Positions 35,434-43,922 of a stretch of 64,000 bases of DNA are shown here, in pieces. The number at the start of each line of letters is the position of its first letter. Within the stretch, counting starts at the first letter, position 1. Made by a program: the position numbers and the translations under genes. The notes under the pieces were generated by a model, which saw only the letters and a list, made by a program, of their open reading frames with translations, ran no database searches and was not told the origin of the DNA. Source of the stretch: Bdellovibrionales bacterium (GTDB taxonomy: Bacteria; Bdellovibrionota; Bdellovibrionia; Bdellovibrionales; UBA1609); NCBI GenBank assembly GCA_019637855.1, contig JAHBUX010000001.1:643337-707336 (forward strand), written 5' to 3'.

Positions 35434-36689
35434 ATCACGAGCTTCTGCACCGAAAGATCGTCGACAATTGTGAACAGGTTCAATCCTGGTTCAAGGCCAA
35501 GAGCACGGGCTTGGCTTTCCCTTTTTACTCGAGCTTCGATCTGCGCGATGCCGGTTTTAAGCTAGGTCCGGTGGACGCCAATATTTTCCCGGCGGGTTTC
35601 AATAACATCTGCCGCGTCGATCGCGACAACTCCATGGAAGTGGCCAAAGAGTTTTTAGATAGCCACTACTCCACCGATACACGCAAAATCCTTCTGCTGA
35701 CAGAGGAGCACACGGGCAATCCCTACTACTGGGACAATGTGCTGGCACTGCAAACCATTTTGCAAGGCGCCGGTCGAGAAGTGCGCCTGGCTGTGCCGAA
35801 GCCGTTGGAAGCTCCGCTGCAGCTCACCAGTGCTTCCGGAACAGCGGTGACTGTGGCATCCGCCATCCGCAATGGGGGCGGCGTGGACATCGACGGCTTC
35901 CGACCCGATCTGATTATTTCCAACAATGACTTTAGCTTGCAGTATGAAGAGTGGGCCAAAGATCTGGAAACGCCCATGAACCCTCCGCGTGAGCTTGGCT
36001 GGTACCGTCGGCGCAAAGACCGCTTTTTCAAAGTCTATAACGAGTTCGCTGGCGAATTTGCGGATCTGCTCAAATTGGATCCGTGGACCCTGCAGGTCGA
36101 GACCGAAGTTTTCTCTGGTTTTGAAGTGGATGATGAAAACAGTCGTGATCAGCTGGCCGCAGCCGCACAAAAGATCTACGACCGTGTAAAAGCCAAATAT
36201 GCGGCCCACGGAATTTCGCGCGAGCCGTTTCTGTTCGTAAAAAACAATGCGGGTACCTATGGTCTTGGCGTCATCCAGGTAAGGCACCCTGACGAAATCA
36301 AAGCGTGGAACTACAAAGCCCGCAAAAAAATGAAAGCGGCCAAAGGTGGTCGCGAGATCACAGAGGTGATTATCCAGGAGGGCATCCCCACCACCACATT
36401 GGCGGAGGGTGGGAAGACGGCCGAGCCGGTGATCTACATGATCGGTTGCCAGCTTTCCGGCGGTTTTTTACGCGCCCATGGCGAGAAGGCCGATGACGAT
36501 AGTCTCAATTCGCCCGGTGCGGTTTTTCAGCGCCTATGTGTGGCGGATCTGAATGTGAAGATGGAAGGCTGTCCGATGGAGAACTCCTATGGCTGGGTGG
36601 CCAAACTGGCCTTCTTGTCGGTGGCTCGTGAGGCTAAAGAGTTGGGCGTGGAGTTTAAAAACTACCGCGCCGCGGGGCCTTGTTCCTGA
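35430..36689 (+). CDS. gshA: Glutamate-cysteine ligase, proteobacterial GshA-type family
   Basis: 419 residues matching the distinct GshA family (Pfam GshA type) with PFYSSFDLRDAGFKLGPVDAN, FPAGFNNIC, LLLTEEHTGNPYYWDNV, LIISNNDFSLQYEEW, FLFVKNNAGTYGLGVIQV, and EVIIQEGIPTT. It makes gamma-glutamylcysteine, the first step to glutathione. No gshB is in view. It is the last of five genes joined by 4-nt overlaps. Its 3' end overlaps the convergent protease-like gene by 28 nt. The family call is from memory of its motif pattern. Confidence 0.85.
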   Translation: MNHELLHRKIVDNCEQVQSWFKAKSTGLAFPFYSSFDLRDAGFKLGPVDANIFPAGFNNICRVDRDNSMEVAKEFLDSHYSTDTRKILLLTEEHTGNPYYWDNVLALQTILQGAGREVRLAVPKPLEAPLQLTSASGTAVTVASAIRNGGGVDIDGFRPDLIISNNDFSLQYEEWAKDLETPMNPPRELGWYRRRKDRFFKVYNEFAGEFADLLKLDPWTLQVETEVFSGFEVDDENSRDQLAAAAQKIYDRVKAKYAAHGISREPFLFVKNNAGTYGLGVIQVRHPDEIKAWNYKARKKMKAAKGGREITEVIIQEGIPTTTLAEGGKTAEPVIYMIGCQLSGGFLRAHGEKADDDSLNSPGAVFQRLCVADLNVKMEGCPMENSYGWVAKLAFLSVAREAKELGVEFKNYRAAGPCS

Positions 36690-37966
36690 GTGTCCGTCGC
36701 CATTTGTAACTGCGTGCCCAATGCGAAGCGCACTCGTTCGTAGCGCAAAACTGCAACCACTCCAAGATTGTCGGTGAGTCCTGTCTCGATTTTTCCTTCG
36801 CTTCCAGACACGCCGGTGAGCGGTCCCAAAACCACGGGGCGATCTAGCAATAAACCCGCGATGCTCGTTCCCGCCGGGAAATACAGTGGTGCGCCGGAAG
36901 CGCCCCGCTGTGCATAGGCATTAAAGAAAAAGCGTTGGTAGTTGGGATCGAAGGTCACGATGCCGCGGGTGCGGAGCACGCTCACCGGATCCTTTCGGCG
37001 CCATAGGCCGTCCGCTCCGTCGTAGTATGTGCCGGGAAAACTCAACATCTCCGCGCGTCGGCCAGAGAGCTCTCGTAGCGCATTCGTAGCGCAAGCTAGG
37101 ATGTCATTCGGCCGCAACTCACAACCCTTCACCAGCAGGCGATCCCAGGTCAGATAAAAGAATTTCTTGCCGGCTGAAACAGGCTTGAGCGTGTGTCCCT
37201 CTTTGTCGTCGGTAGCGGGCAGAAAAACAGCCAAGTCTTCCATAGGAGGACCGAATTGAAAATGACTGGCCACAAAGCCTAGGCGTGCGGCCGCAATTCC
37301 GCGGACCTCATGGCTTTCACGGTCAAAAATAAAGGCCTTGTCCATGTGATTTTTAGGGCAGTGATCCGCACTGATCATACGGCTTTGCGCATCGACAAAA
37401 AATGTGCAGGACCGAGTCACGCCTACAGTGAGTGGCAGATCATCGATCGCGTCACCCTGGATAAATTCTGATTCGGCTAAACTGCGATCGATCACAAAAC
37501 AAATTTGGAATCCGCCCTGTCTATACGAACGCATGTGGCAGGTCAGCGCGTAACGGCGCTCGTTCAGCTGTAAGTTCGCCTGCGCTAGCTTTTCAATGAT
37601 GGGGGCGCGCCCTTCCTCTTGGCTCACGATCATTTGTTTGGCCAAGGGACGTAATTCTTCGTTCACAGTCTGCACAAGATCGGGGTAGGACCCCTCACAT
37701 TGGGTGATAAATTTCTCACCCATCTGTGCACACGAGCGAATCACCAGACCTGAGCGGTAGAGTTGTGAACTTTCTAACCGTGCGTACGAGACCAGTTGTC
37801 GTACTTCCGGGCCGACCATGCTGGAAGGCTTCGTCGGCGTGTTCCATACGAAAGATTTTTGCCATTGATAAAAACAGCCGCGGAGTGCCTCCGCGTCTCC
37901 GGCGCAATCGGCCAAAGCCGTTGGCGCAGCGAAGAGCAGAGAAAAAAGGAGGGCAGTTAAACGCAT
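36662..37966 (-). CDS. Exported protein with trypsin-like (chymotrypsin-fold) serine protease features
   Basis: Start set at the ATG at 37966 behind AAAGGA, giving signal peptide MRLTALLFSLLFAAPTALA. A ~140-residue unknown N-terminal region is followed by a trypsin-like pattern in order: CTFFVDAQSRMISADHCP (His region, like TAAHC), MEDLAVFLP (Asp region, like DIALL), and GASGAPLYFPAGTSIAGLL (Ser region, like GxSGxPL..G). The spacing fits a ~240-residue protease domain. The fold and triad are inferred from these three islands only. It could also be an inactive relative. Confidence 0.65.
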   Translation of the reverse strand: MRLTALLFSLLFAAPTALADCAGDAEALRGCFYQWQKSFVWNTPTKPSSMVGPEVRQLVSYARLESSQLYRSGLVIRSCAQMGEKFITQCEGSYPDLVQTVNEELRPLAKQMIVSQEEGRAPIIEKLAQANLQLNERRYALTCHMRSYRQGGFQICFVIDRSLAESEFIQGDAIDDLPLTVGVTRSCTFFVDAQSRMISADHCPKNHMDKAFIFDRESHEVRGIAAARLGFVASHFQFGPPMEDLAVFLPATDDKEGHTLKPVSAGKKFFYLTWDRLLVKGCELRPNDILACATNALRELSGRRAEMLSFPGTYYDGADGLWRRKDPVSVLRTRGIVTFDPNYQRFFFNAYAQRGASGAPLYFPAGTSIAGLLLDRPVVLGPLTGVSGSEGKIETGLTDNLGVVAVLRYERVRFALGTQLQMATDTQEQGPAAR

Positions 37967-38145
37967 CGCATCCTTTTTCCAGGCAATGCCTCGTTTCGTC
38001 AATTGGCGTTGAAATCATTTCCCGTATTCCGACCTGAAATCAGGTGTTTATAAACAAGTTTTTGAGGTTTAGGGCATTACCTATGATACACCCGACTGGC
38101 CCTGGGTCCATTGTGAAGGGATCGGATTCGCCCGATAATAGAGTT

Positions 38146-38832
38146 ATGCGCCTGTTTTCAATCGCCCTTTTGTTCTTAGCTGCAGTTGGTTTTGCTAACC
38201 ACCTGACCACGCGTTCGTGGGGTGGGGCCGTTTACGTTTACGTGGGGGAGCGCCGCGCTCCGGCCTCCGTGCGTTCGGTCAGCGACTATTCGGCCATCGA
38301 TCGACGCGCTCTTTATCGGTCTATCCATGGTCAGCTAATGTCGACTGCGGGCGCTTCCATCCGCGACGGTGTTGTGGGAGTGCGCTTGGGGCATCCGCTT
38401 ATTCCACGTGAAGAAGGTGGCGGACGTGAGTTTGCCTGCCCAATCGCCGGTCATGTTGGCGTTTACGATCGCGTTGAACTTACGTTTTATGGAACGGGAA
38501 TCACGGCGAGTGGTGAGTCTCCGCTGTTGATTATCGACAATGGTTGTCAGGCCAGTGCGCAACTCGACACGCTTGATACGGTTTGGATTCCCATGCAGAA
38601 AATCATTGCTTTGGGTCCCAAAGATCAAGAGCTAGAGACCGACACGCAACCCCCGATGTATATTCGTCTGCAGAATATTCCTGGTGAATGGCCCGAGAAC
38701 TGGGTGCTGACCGGTGTGCGCTTTTACCGCTCGGACAGTGAAGATCGTGGCATGAGCCTCGACGCTGACAAGCTCAAAGCCGATGCGGCCACCGCTTCAA
38801 TGCTTTCTTTCGAGTGGAAAGTGAAGCGTTAA
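38146..38832 (+). CDS. Exported or membrane-anchored protein, unknown
   Basis: 228 residues from the ATG at 38146, which begins a good signal or anchor (MRLFSIALLFLAAVGFA). The open frame extends upstream to a GTG at 38044 and an ATG at 38083, but those would place ~20-34 hydrophilic residues before the signal. The mature region is beta-rich (VGVYDRVELTFYGTGI, SPLLIIDNGCQ) with no known motif. No clear ribosome site. The stop overlaps the convergent gene by 4 nt. Confidence 0.65.
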   Translation: MRLFSIALLFLAAVGFANHLTTRSWGGAVYVYVGERRAPASVRSVSDYSAIDRRALYRSIHGQLMSTAGASIRDGVVGVRLGHPLIPREEGGGREFACPIAGHVGVYDRVELTFYGTGITASGESPLLIIDNGCQASAQLDTLDTVWIPMQKIIALGPKDQELETDTQPPMYIRLQNIPGEWPENWVLTGVRFYRSDSEDRGMSLDADKLKADAATASMLSFEWKVKR

Positions 38833-39692
38833 AACCTGGCGCCGAGATTCAGGCCCAACATGGTGGTGCGATTTTTGGGCTCGATAAACTTACCGACTAC
38901 ATCCGACGTTTCAATATCCCATACCTGATAGTAGATCGACGAAGTCATACTAATGCCGGCCACTTGAAATTCAGAGCCTGTGCGCACGCTATAACCTGAA
39001 CCGCTGGGTTGATTGTGCACGATATCGGAGGCCCCCTTCACAGCATCCCCCATTTTAGAAGTGGTCGAACCGTTGAGGTAGATATCGAGCTCTGCTCCCA
39101 TGGTCCAAACGAACGTGGAACCGACTTTGCGCGCGCTGGTCACGCCTACTGGCAAATAGAGATAGACGGCCTCCCGACGGTAAGCCGTGCTTCCATCCAC
39201 TTTGTTGTTCAATTGCCAGCGTCCGAGTCCGCCGTACAGATCAAGTGCGTGTGTCGCGGTGTTGATCAGAGTGGAGCCGTAGACACCCTTGAATTCCACG
39301 ATGGCATCTTTGGACTTTGCGCTGTTAGGGGTGGTGTGAGTGTAGTCACCATCCTTGTCAAAATGCATGATGCCGCCGTCATAGCTATTGCTGCTACTCG
39401 TGGCGTAGCGCAGATCCGCCATCAGATACGACGGGCGAACACTCGACTGCAGGTGATGGCGGTAGATACCGGCCAGTTCGACCAGAGTTCCGCCGATCTT
39501 CATCACGCCGGGTTCGTCATAGTGATAGTTGATCAGGCCCGTGGTGAGTGCCCACGGTTTGGCTGCCAGCTCGGCCGCCAGTCCGGTCCGTGCTTGAGGA
39601 GGACGCAATTGTGTGCGGGTTTTTACCTGCGCACCAGCAAATGACGACAGCAGTGTCAGCGACACCAGTAGGGACCATCTTTGTAGACTCAT
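38829..39692 (-). CDS. Probable outer-membrane beta-barrel protein
   Basis: 287 residues: signal peptide (MSLQRWSLLVSLTLLSSFAGA), then alternating hydrophobic/polar strands (ALTTGLINYHYD, AVYLYLPVGVTSA, FVWTMGAELDIYL, ISMTSSIYYQVWD, TMLGLNLGARF) ending in a C-terminal phenylalanine, the hallmark recognised by the BAM machinery. I do not recognise a family. Stop shared with the convergent gene. Transcribed apart from pepA. Confidence 0.7.
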   Translation of the reverse strand: MSLQRWSLLVSLTLLSSFAGAQVKTRTQLRPPQARTGLAAELAAKPWALTTGLINYHYDEPGVMKIGGTLVELAGIYRHHLQSSVRPSYLMADLRYATSSSNSYDGGIMHFDKDGDYTHTTPNSAKSKDAIVEFKGVYGSTLINTATHALDLYGGLGRWQLNNKVDGSTAYRREAVYLYLPVGVTSARKVGSTFVWTMGAELDIYLNGSTTSKMGDAVKGASDIVHNQPSGSGYSVRTGSEFQVAGISMTSSIYYQVWDIETSDVVGKFIEPKNRTTMLGLNLGARF

Positions 39693-39787
39693 AAGGCCTC
39701 CGACACGACGGGAATCGAGGCTAAAATTGCAGAAAGCGAGCCATGCTTTAAATGCAGATGGCGTTGCTATAACGAATTTAAGAGGTG

Positions 39788-39810
39788 TGGGGCCTGGCTA
39801 ACAGGCCCCA
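39788..39810 (-). terminator. 9-bp hairpin after pepA
   Basis: TGGGGCCTG-gctaa-CAGGCCCCA, GC-rich perfect stem 20 nt past the pepA stop. The minus-strand tail CACCTCTTAAATT is only weakly U-rich, so termination may be partial. Confidence 0.5.
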
Positions 39811-39829
39811 GCTCGTCAGTCGGTGACGG

Positions 39830-41350
39830 TTAGAAGCTCTCGGTCAGATCAACGAACGTACGGACCATCACACCGGATGCGCCCTTCTTCGGATTGTACG
39901 GAAAGCGATGGGCCACGTTCCACGCCGTACCGGCGATATCGAAGTGTGCCCAGGGAATGTCGCGCCCAACGAACTCCTCTAAGAAAGCTGCCGCCGTCGA
40001 GCTGCCGGCCATGCGACCGCCCGAGATATTGACCAAATCCGCGTGCGTGCCTTTGATGTCGTCCACATGGAAATCGTCGAGCGGCATCGGCCACACCCAT
40101 TCGCCCGATTGCTGAGAGGCATCTTGGATGCGCTTCATCAGTTTGCGGTCGCGAGTGAATACGCCAGTGTAGGTGTTGCCTAAAGCAACTAAGATCGCGC
40201 CGGTCAAAGTGGCGACGTCAAACATGGCCACTGGCTTGCGTTCAGCCCCATAAGCAAGGGCGTCGCCCAGGATCAAGCGACCCTCAGCGTCGGTGTTGAA
40301 CACTTCGACTGTTTTGCCGTTACGACCGACGTAAACGTCGCCGGGTTTAAGAGCGCTCGGGCCGGGCATGTTTTCAGTCGACGGCACCAAACCGATGACG
40401 TTCACTTTGACCTTCAGACGGGCCAAAGCCAGCATGGTTCCGATCACCGCCGCGCCACCGCACATGTCGTACTTCATCTCTTCCATCGAAGCGGAGGGCT
40501 TGATGCTGATACCACCGGTATCGAAGGTAAGACCTTTACCAACAAAGCAGATTGGAGCTTGGCCCTTACCGCCGCCGTTGTATTCCATGATGATAAAACG
40601 CGGGTCTTCGTCGCTCCCTTGGGTGACCGCCAACAGACCGCCAAAGCTCTCTTTCTTGATGCGGGCTTTGTCCCAAACAGTGACTTTCAGGCCGGTGCCT
40701 TTGGCGGCTTTCACAGTCTCATTCGCTAAAATCGTGGGCGTCATATAGTTGCCCGGATTGTCGCCCAACCAACGCGTGAAGTTCTGGCACTCGACCAGAA
40801 TTTCGGCCCGCTTGTGCGCTTTGAGAATGGCGGCACTGGGGGCAGCACTAAACAGCAGCGACACTTGCTCTAGAGTCGGTTTCTTATCTTTTTCTTTCTC
40901 AGATTTCTTGTTGAGGTTTTTCAGATCGGTGAACTCGTAAGCGGAGAGTTCGATGCCTTCAGTCAAAGCTCCGACGGCCTGATCGGTGGCGCGAGTGAAC
41001 TTCAGCAAGGAGTCTGCGTGGACGGCGGCCGAAGTGACTTTGTGGCTTTTCAAAAGGCCGTATACGACCGAGCCGGCGACGCGAATGGCTTCGTTGTCGA
41101 GTTTTGCCGTGCTACCCAAACCGACCAGAGCGACATTTTTGAAGCCGTCGGCGTTGGCGAGACGAAAAAACAAGGTCTCTTTGCGGTCGCCCGTAAAACC
41201 AAAGTCCTGTTGTGCTGCCGAGACGATGGCGTTGAGGTCGGTCGAGAGTTTTGCCGTGATCGGCTTGCCGGACTTGCTGTCCTTTGCCGCGAACACGACC
41301 AAAGTGGAGAGATCCGTAGCCTTCAAGCCCTTTTTCAGAACGACTTTCAT
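39830..41350 (-). CDS. pepA: Leucyl aminopeptidase (M17, PepA)
   Basis: Di-metal cytosolic aminopeptidase. 506 residues from the ATG at 41350, which has GAGGA 6 nt upstream; the frame extends 28 codons further without a ribosome site. Motifs: VGKGLTFDTGGISIKPSASM (metal and substrate lysine region), MKYDMCGGAA, VNVIGLVPSTENMP and the M17 signature NTDAEGRLILGDAL. It recycles peptides left by Clp and Lon, encoded just downstream on the other strand. In some bacteria PepA also binds DNA. Confidence 0.95.
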   Translation of the reverse strand: MKVVLKKGLKATDLSTLVVFAAKDSKSGKPITAKLSTDLNAIVSAAQQDFGFTGDRKETLFFRLANADGFKNVALVGLGSTAKLDNEAIRVAGSVVYGLLKSHKVTSAAVHADSLLKFTRATDQAVGALTEGIELSAYEFTDLKNLNKKSEKEKDKKPTLEQVSLLFSAAPSAAILKAHKRAEILVECQNFTRWLGDNPGNYMTPTILANETVKAAKGTGLKVTVWDKARIKKESFGGLLAVTQGSDEDPRFIIMEYNGGGKGQAPICFVGKGLTFDTGGISIKPSASMEEMKYDMCGGAAVIGTMLALARLKVKVNVIGLVPSTENMPGPSALKPGDVYVGRNGKTVEVFNTDAEGRLILGDALAYGAERKPVAMFDVATLTGAILVALGNTYTGVFTRDRKLMKRIQDASQQSGEWVWPMPLDDFHVDDIKGTHADLVNISGGRMAGSSTAAAFLEEFVGRDIPWAHFDIAGTAWNVAHRFPYNPKKGASGVMVRTFVDLTESF

Positions 41351-41471
41351 GTTTTTTCCTCGAGAGTTGGCGAGTTCATTACGCACAGCAAAACCTGTAC
41401 GGTGTCTGACTCGACTTGAGGCCCGTGATAGCACAGCGTATAACCCGAATAAAGGCTTTTCCTAGCGCTCT

Positions 41472-41511
41472 AGTTCTCATGGAATTTTCCCGAGAAGTTC
41501 TTGTCAGAACT
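41472..41511. promoter_or_regulatory. Three AGTTCT/AGAACT half-sites at the clpP promoter
   Basis: AGTTCT at 41472-41477 and 41496-41501, and its inverse AGAACT at 41506-41511. The last two form a perfect dyad AGTTCT-tgtc-AGAACT that overlaps the -35 box, the layout of a repressor operator. The cognate regulator is unknown. Confidence 0.4.
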
Positions 41512-41528
41512 AAGGAAAACTCCATATT
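41501..41528 (+). promoter_or_regulatory. Sigma-70-like promoter of clpP
   Basis: TTGTCA (5/6 of TTGACA), 16-nt spacer, CATATT (4/6 of TATAAT). A start near 41535 leaves AAGGGGAG and the GTG at 41560 on the leader, in agreement with the chosen clpP start. Confidence 0.5.
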
Positions 41529-41559
41529 GGGAGTAAGCCTTCTTAAGGGGAGTACAACT

Positions 41560-42177
41560 GTGAATATGAATCTTGTTCCGATCGTCGTCGAGCAGACTGC
41601 ACGCGGTGAGCGCAGCTATGACATTTACTCGCGCTTGCTCAAGGAGCGCATCATCTTGCTCGGTACTCCCGTGACGGACGATGTGGCCAACATCGTGATC
41701 GCGCAGATGTTTTTCCTCGAGATGGAAAACCCGGATCGCGACATTCACTTGTACATCAACTCGCCGGGCGGAAGTGTGAGCGCCGGGTTGGCGATTTACG
41801 ACATTATGCAATTTGTAAAATGCGAAGTGAGCACGTACTGTATCGGCATGGCTGCGAGCATGGGTTCACTCCTCTTGACAGCAGGCGCCAAAGGTAAGCG
41901 GTTCATCCTGCCGCATTCGAAAACCATGATTCACCAACCCTTGATCGGTGGCGGCGGCGGTGGTCTCTCCGGACAAGTGAGCGATATTGAAATTCACGCC
42001 AAAGAAATGGTGAATACCAAGCGCAAACTCACTGAAATTTATGTAAAACATACCGGTCGTGACTTTGACTTCCTGACTGCGGCCATGGATCGCGATAGAT
42101 ATTTGAGCGCTGAAGAGTCGAAGGACTTCGGTTTGGTCGACCACGTGGTAGAGAAGCGCAACAAGGATAAGAAGTAA
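41560..42177 (+). CDS. clpP: ClpP, ATP-dependent protease proteolytic subunit
   Basis: 205 residues from GTG 41560, 7 nt after AAGGGGAG; the open frame extends 48 codons upstream through the promoter and is not used. Catalytic Ser100 (GMAASMGS), His125 (SKTMIHQP) and Asp179 (AMDRDRYLS). Between the histidine and the conserved DIEIHA, there is a glycine run ([10 protein letters not shown]) that makes this stretch five residues longer than in E. coli ClpP. It forms the 14-mer barrel used by ClpX, which starts 3 nt after its stop. Confidence 0.96.
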   Translation: MNMNLVPIVVEQTARGERSYDIYSRLLKERIILLGTPVTDDVANIVIAQMFFLEMENPDRDIHLYINSPGGSVSAGLAIYDIMQFVKCEVSTYCIGMAASMGSLLLTAGAKGKRFILPHSKTMIHQPLIGGGGGGLSGQVSDIEIHAKEMVNTKRKLTEIYVKHTGRDFDFLTAAMDRDRYLSAEESKDFGLVDHVVEKRNKDKK

Positions 42178-42180
42178 TTT

Positions 42181-43497
42181 ATGAGCGTGAATAGCAAAGA
42201 GAAAAACAACTACGGGACCTTGTGCTGCAGCTTCTGTGGGAAAAGCCAGAAGGAAGTTAAGAAGCTGATCGCCGGCCCCGGCGTTTACATCTGCGACGAG
42301 TGCATTGAGCTGTGTAACGACATCATCGCTGAAGAGCGTGAGCGCGAAGAGAGCACCAAGGTGCAACTCTCGGTTCCGAAACCGGTCGATATCAAATCGT
42401 TCCTCGACGACTATGTCATTGGCCAAGAGAAAGCCAAGAAGACGTTGTCGGTGGCCGTGCACAACCACTACAAGCGCATTAACTTTATGAAAGGTGGCCG
42501 TGCTAAGAAAGAGGACGTTGAGATTTCAAAATCCAACATCCTGCTGATCGGCCCCACCGGTTCGGGTAAAACCCTGCTGGCGCAAACTATCGCGAAGATT
42601 CTGAACGTTCCGTTTGCGATGGCCGATGCGACTGCGTTGACTGAAGCCGGTTATGTGGGTGAGGACGTCGAAAACGTCGTTCTGAACCTGCTGCAAGCCG
42701 CCGATTACGACATCGAAAAGTGCCAAAAAGGCGTGATCTACATCGATGAGATCGACAAGATCTCTCGTAAGAGTGAAAACCCGTCCATCACTCGCGACGT
42801 GAGCGGTGAAGGCGTGCAACAGGCTCTGTTGAAGATCCTGGAAGGCACGGTGGCCAACTTGCCCCCGAAGGGCGGCCGCAAGCATCCGCAGCAGGAGTTC
42901 ATTCAGGTCGATACCACCAACATTTTGTTCATCGTAGGTGGCGCATTTGTCGGTTTGGACAAGATCATCGAGGGTCGTATGACCAGCAAATCGATGGGTA
43001 TTGCCGCGGACATTCTGACCAAAGAAGAAAAAATGACCGCCAAGGACAACCTGCTGCAAAAGATCGAGCCGGATGACCTTGTTCGTTTCGGTTTGATTCC
43101 TGAGTTCATTGGTCGTTTACCGTCGATCGCCGTGCTGGATCCTTTGGACGAAGCCGCGCTGATCGAGATCCTGGTTAAGCCGAAGAACGCTTTGACCAAG
43201 CAGTACGCCAAGCTGTTCTCGTACGAGAATGTCGACCTGAAGTTTGAGGATTCCGCGTTGAAAGCCATCGCTCAAGAAGCCATCAAGCGCAATACGGGCG
43301 CGCGTGGCCTGCGCGGTGTGATCGAAGCGGCGATGCTCGACATCATGTTCGAGATCCCCTCAAAGACTAATGTCAAAGAGGTGATCATCACGGAAGCCGT
43401 GATCGCCCGTCACGAGAAGCCCGAAGTCATCCTGGGCCGCGAAATGGCAAAACCCGCCAACGGCGGCAAAGACAAAGACTCCGCCGAATCCGCTTAA
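42181..43497 (+). CDS. clpX: ClpX, AAA+ unfoldase of ClpXP
   Basis: 438 residues. N-terminal C4 zinc domain ([11 protein letters not shown]...CDECIELC), Walker A GPTGSGKT, Walker [10 protein letters not shown], the pore-loop region around [10 protein letters not shown], and sensor residues in the C-terminal AAA lid ([12 protein letters not shown]). It delivers substrates to ClpP. A strong intrinsic terminator follows, so clpPX is a closed two-gene unit. Confidence 0.97.
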   Translation: MSVNSKEKNNYGTLCCSFCGKSQKEVKKLIAGPGVYICDECIELCNDIIAEEREREESTKVQLSVPKPVDIKSFLDDYVIGQEKAKKTLSVAVHNHYKRINFMKGGRAKKEDVEISKSNILLIGPTGSGKTLLAQTIAKILNVPFAMADATALTEAGYVGEDVENVVLNLLQAADYDIEKCQKGVIYIDEIDKISRKSENPSITRDVSGEGVQQALLKILEGTVANLPPKGGRKHPQQEFIQVDTTNILFIVGGAFVGLDKIIEGRMTSKSMGIAADILTKEEKMTAKDNLLQKIEPDDLVRFGLIPEFIGRLPSIAVLDPLDEAALIEILVKPKNALTKQYAKLFSYENVDLKFEDSALKAIAQEAIKRNTGARGLRGVIEAAMLDIMFEIPSKTNVKEVIITEAVIARHEKPEVILGREMAKPANGGKDKDSAESA

Positions 43498-43526
43498 AGG
43501 TAGGGCCTAACATTTCCGGAAATATA

Positions 43527-43562
43527 CGCGATCTGAGTAATGTCAGATCGCGTTTTTGTTTG
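43527..43562 (+). terminator. Intrinsic terminator of clpPX
   Basis: CGCGATCTGA-gtaatg-TCAGATCGCG, a perfect 10-bp stem, followed directly by TTTTTGTTTG, 30 nt after the clpX stop. Classical rho-independent terminator on the plus strand. Confidence 0.92.
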
Positions 43563-43614
43563 TGGGCAGCACCCGCAGTTTCCAATTCCTACCGCTGGAC
43601 GGGCCATCAGACTT

Positions 43615-43631
43615 CTGACATCTGATGTCAG
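43615..43631. repeat. 17-bp palindrome CTGACATC-t-GATGTCAG
   Basis: Perfect 8-bp arms around one central base, in the clpX-lon gap. The size and symmetry suit a dimeric regulator's operator. No promoter is obvious right next to it; the lon promoter lies 195 nt downstream. Confidence 0.4.
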
Positions 43632-43794
43632 TCGCAGATTCAGTATCGGTTGTGGTGGGAACTGTCGGGTCACAAAAGCACGCGTACAAAATCATAGGGG
43701 CGAAAGTGGAAGCCCTCGCGGGGCGTGACTCCTCAACTAGACCTTTCGTAATTCACCGCTTTTCAAAACACGGTTCCGGTTAGCACGCGTCGAG

Positions 43795-43810
43795 AAATTT
43801 TCCCTCGCCC
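43795..43810. repeat. Copy 1 of a 16-nt intergenic repeat (AAATTTTCCCTCGCCC)
   Basis: Identical, in the same orientation, to 62021-62036. This copy sits 15 nt upstream of the lon -35 box, in UP-element or activator position. Confidence 0.4.
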
Positions 43811-43825
43811 TCGCGCAAAGCGGCT

Positions 43826-43854
43826 TTGACGACTGCCGCATTTGGTCTCAAAAT
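43826..43854 (+). promoter_or_regulatory. Sigma-70-like promoter of lon
   Basis: TTGACG (5/6), 17-nt spacer, CAAAAT (4/6). A small dyad CAAAG-cgg-CTTTG (43816-43828) overlaps the -35 box. The leader would be about 60 nt with AGGAG before the lon ATG. Confidence 0.55.
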
Positions 43855-43922
43855 GGGTTTAAGTACTTTTGAATCCCACGGGGGGAGCAGAAGACCATCT
43901 CAAGAAAAGAGAAGGAGAGGCT

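Larger units (their letters stand above)
43563..43825. other. Long non-coding gap between clpX terminator and lon promoter
   Basis: This is the longest gap in the window. I see no credible gene in it; short open frames lack ribosome sites or run through the terminator. It holds a palindrome at 43615-43631, a small GC hairpin near 43713-43725, and a 16-nt motif at 43795-43810 that recurs elsewhere. A small RNA or extended regulatory region is possible. Confidence 0.5.

Noticed and set aside
35655-36287. Antisense open frame of about 210 codons across gshA
   Set aside because: Shadow of a confident GshA coding region, no start signals.
39009-39644. Plus-strand open frame of about 211 codons across the beta-barrel gene
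   Set aside because: The minus-strand reading has a signal peptide, barrel pattern and terminal Phe; the plus reading has none of these.
43540-43728. 62-codon open frame in the clpX-lon gap
   Set aside because: It starts inside the terminator hairpin, has no ribosome site and no domain signal; treated as non-coding.
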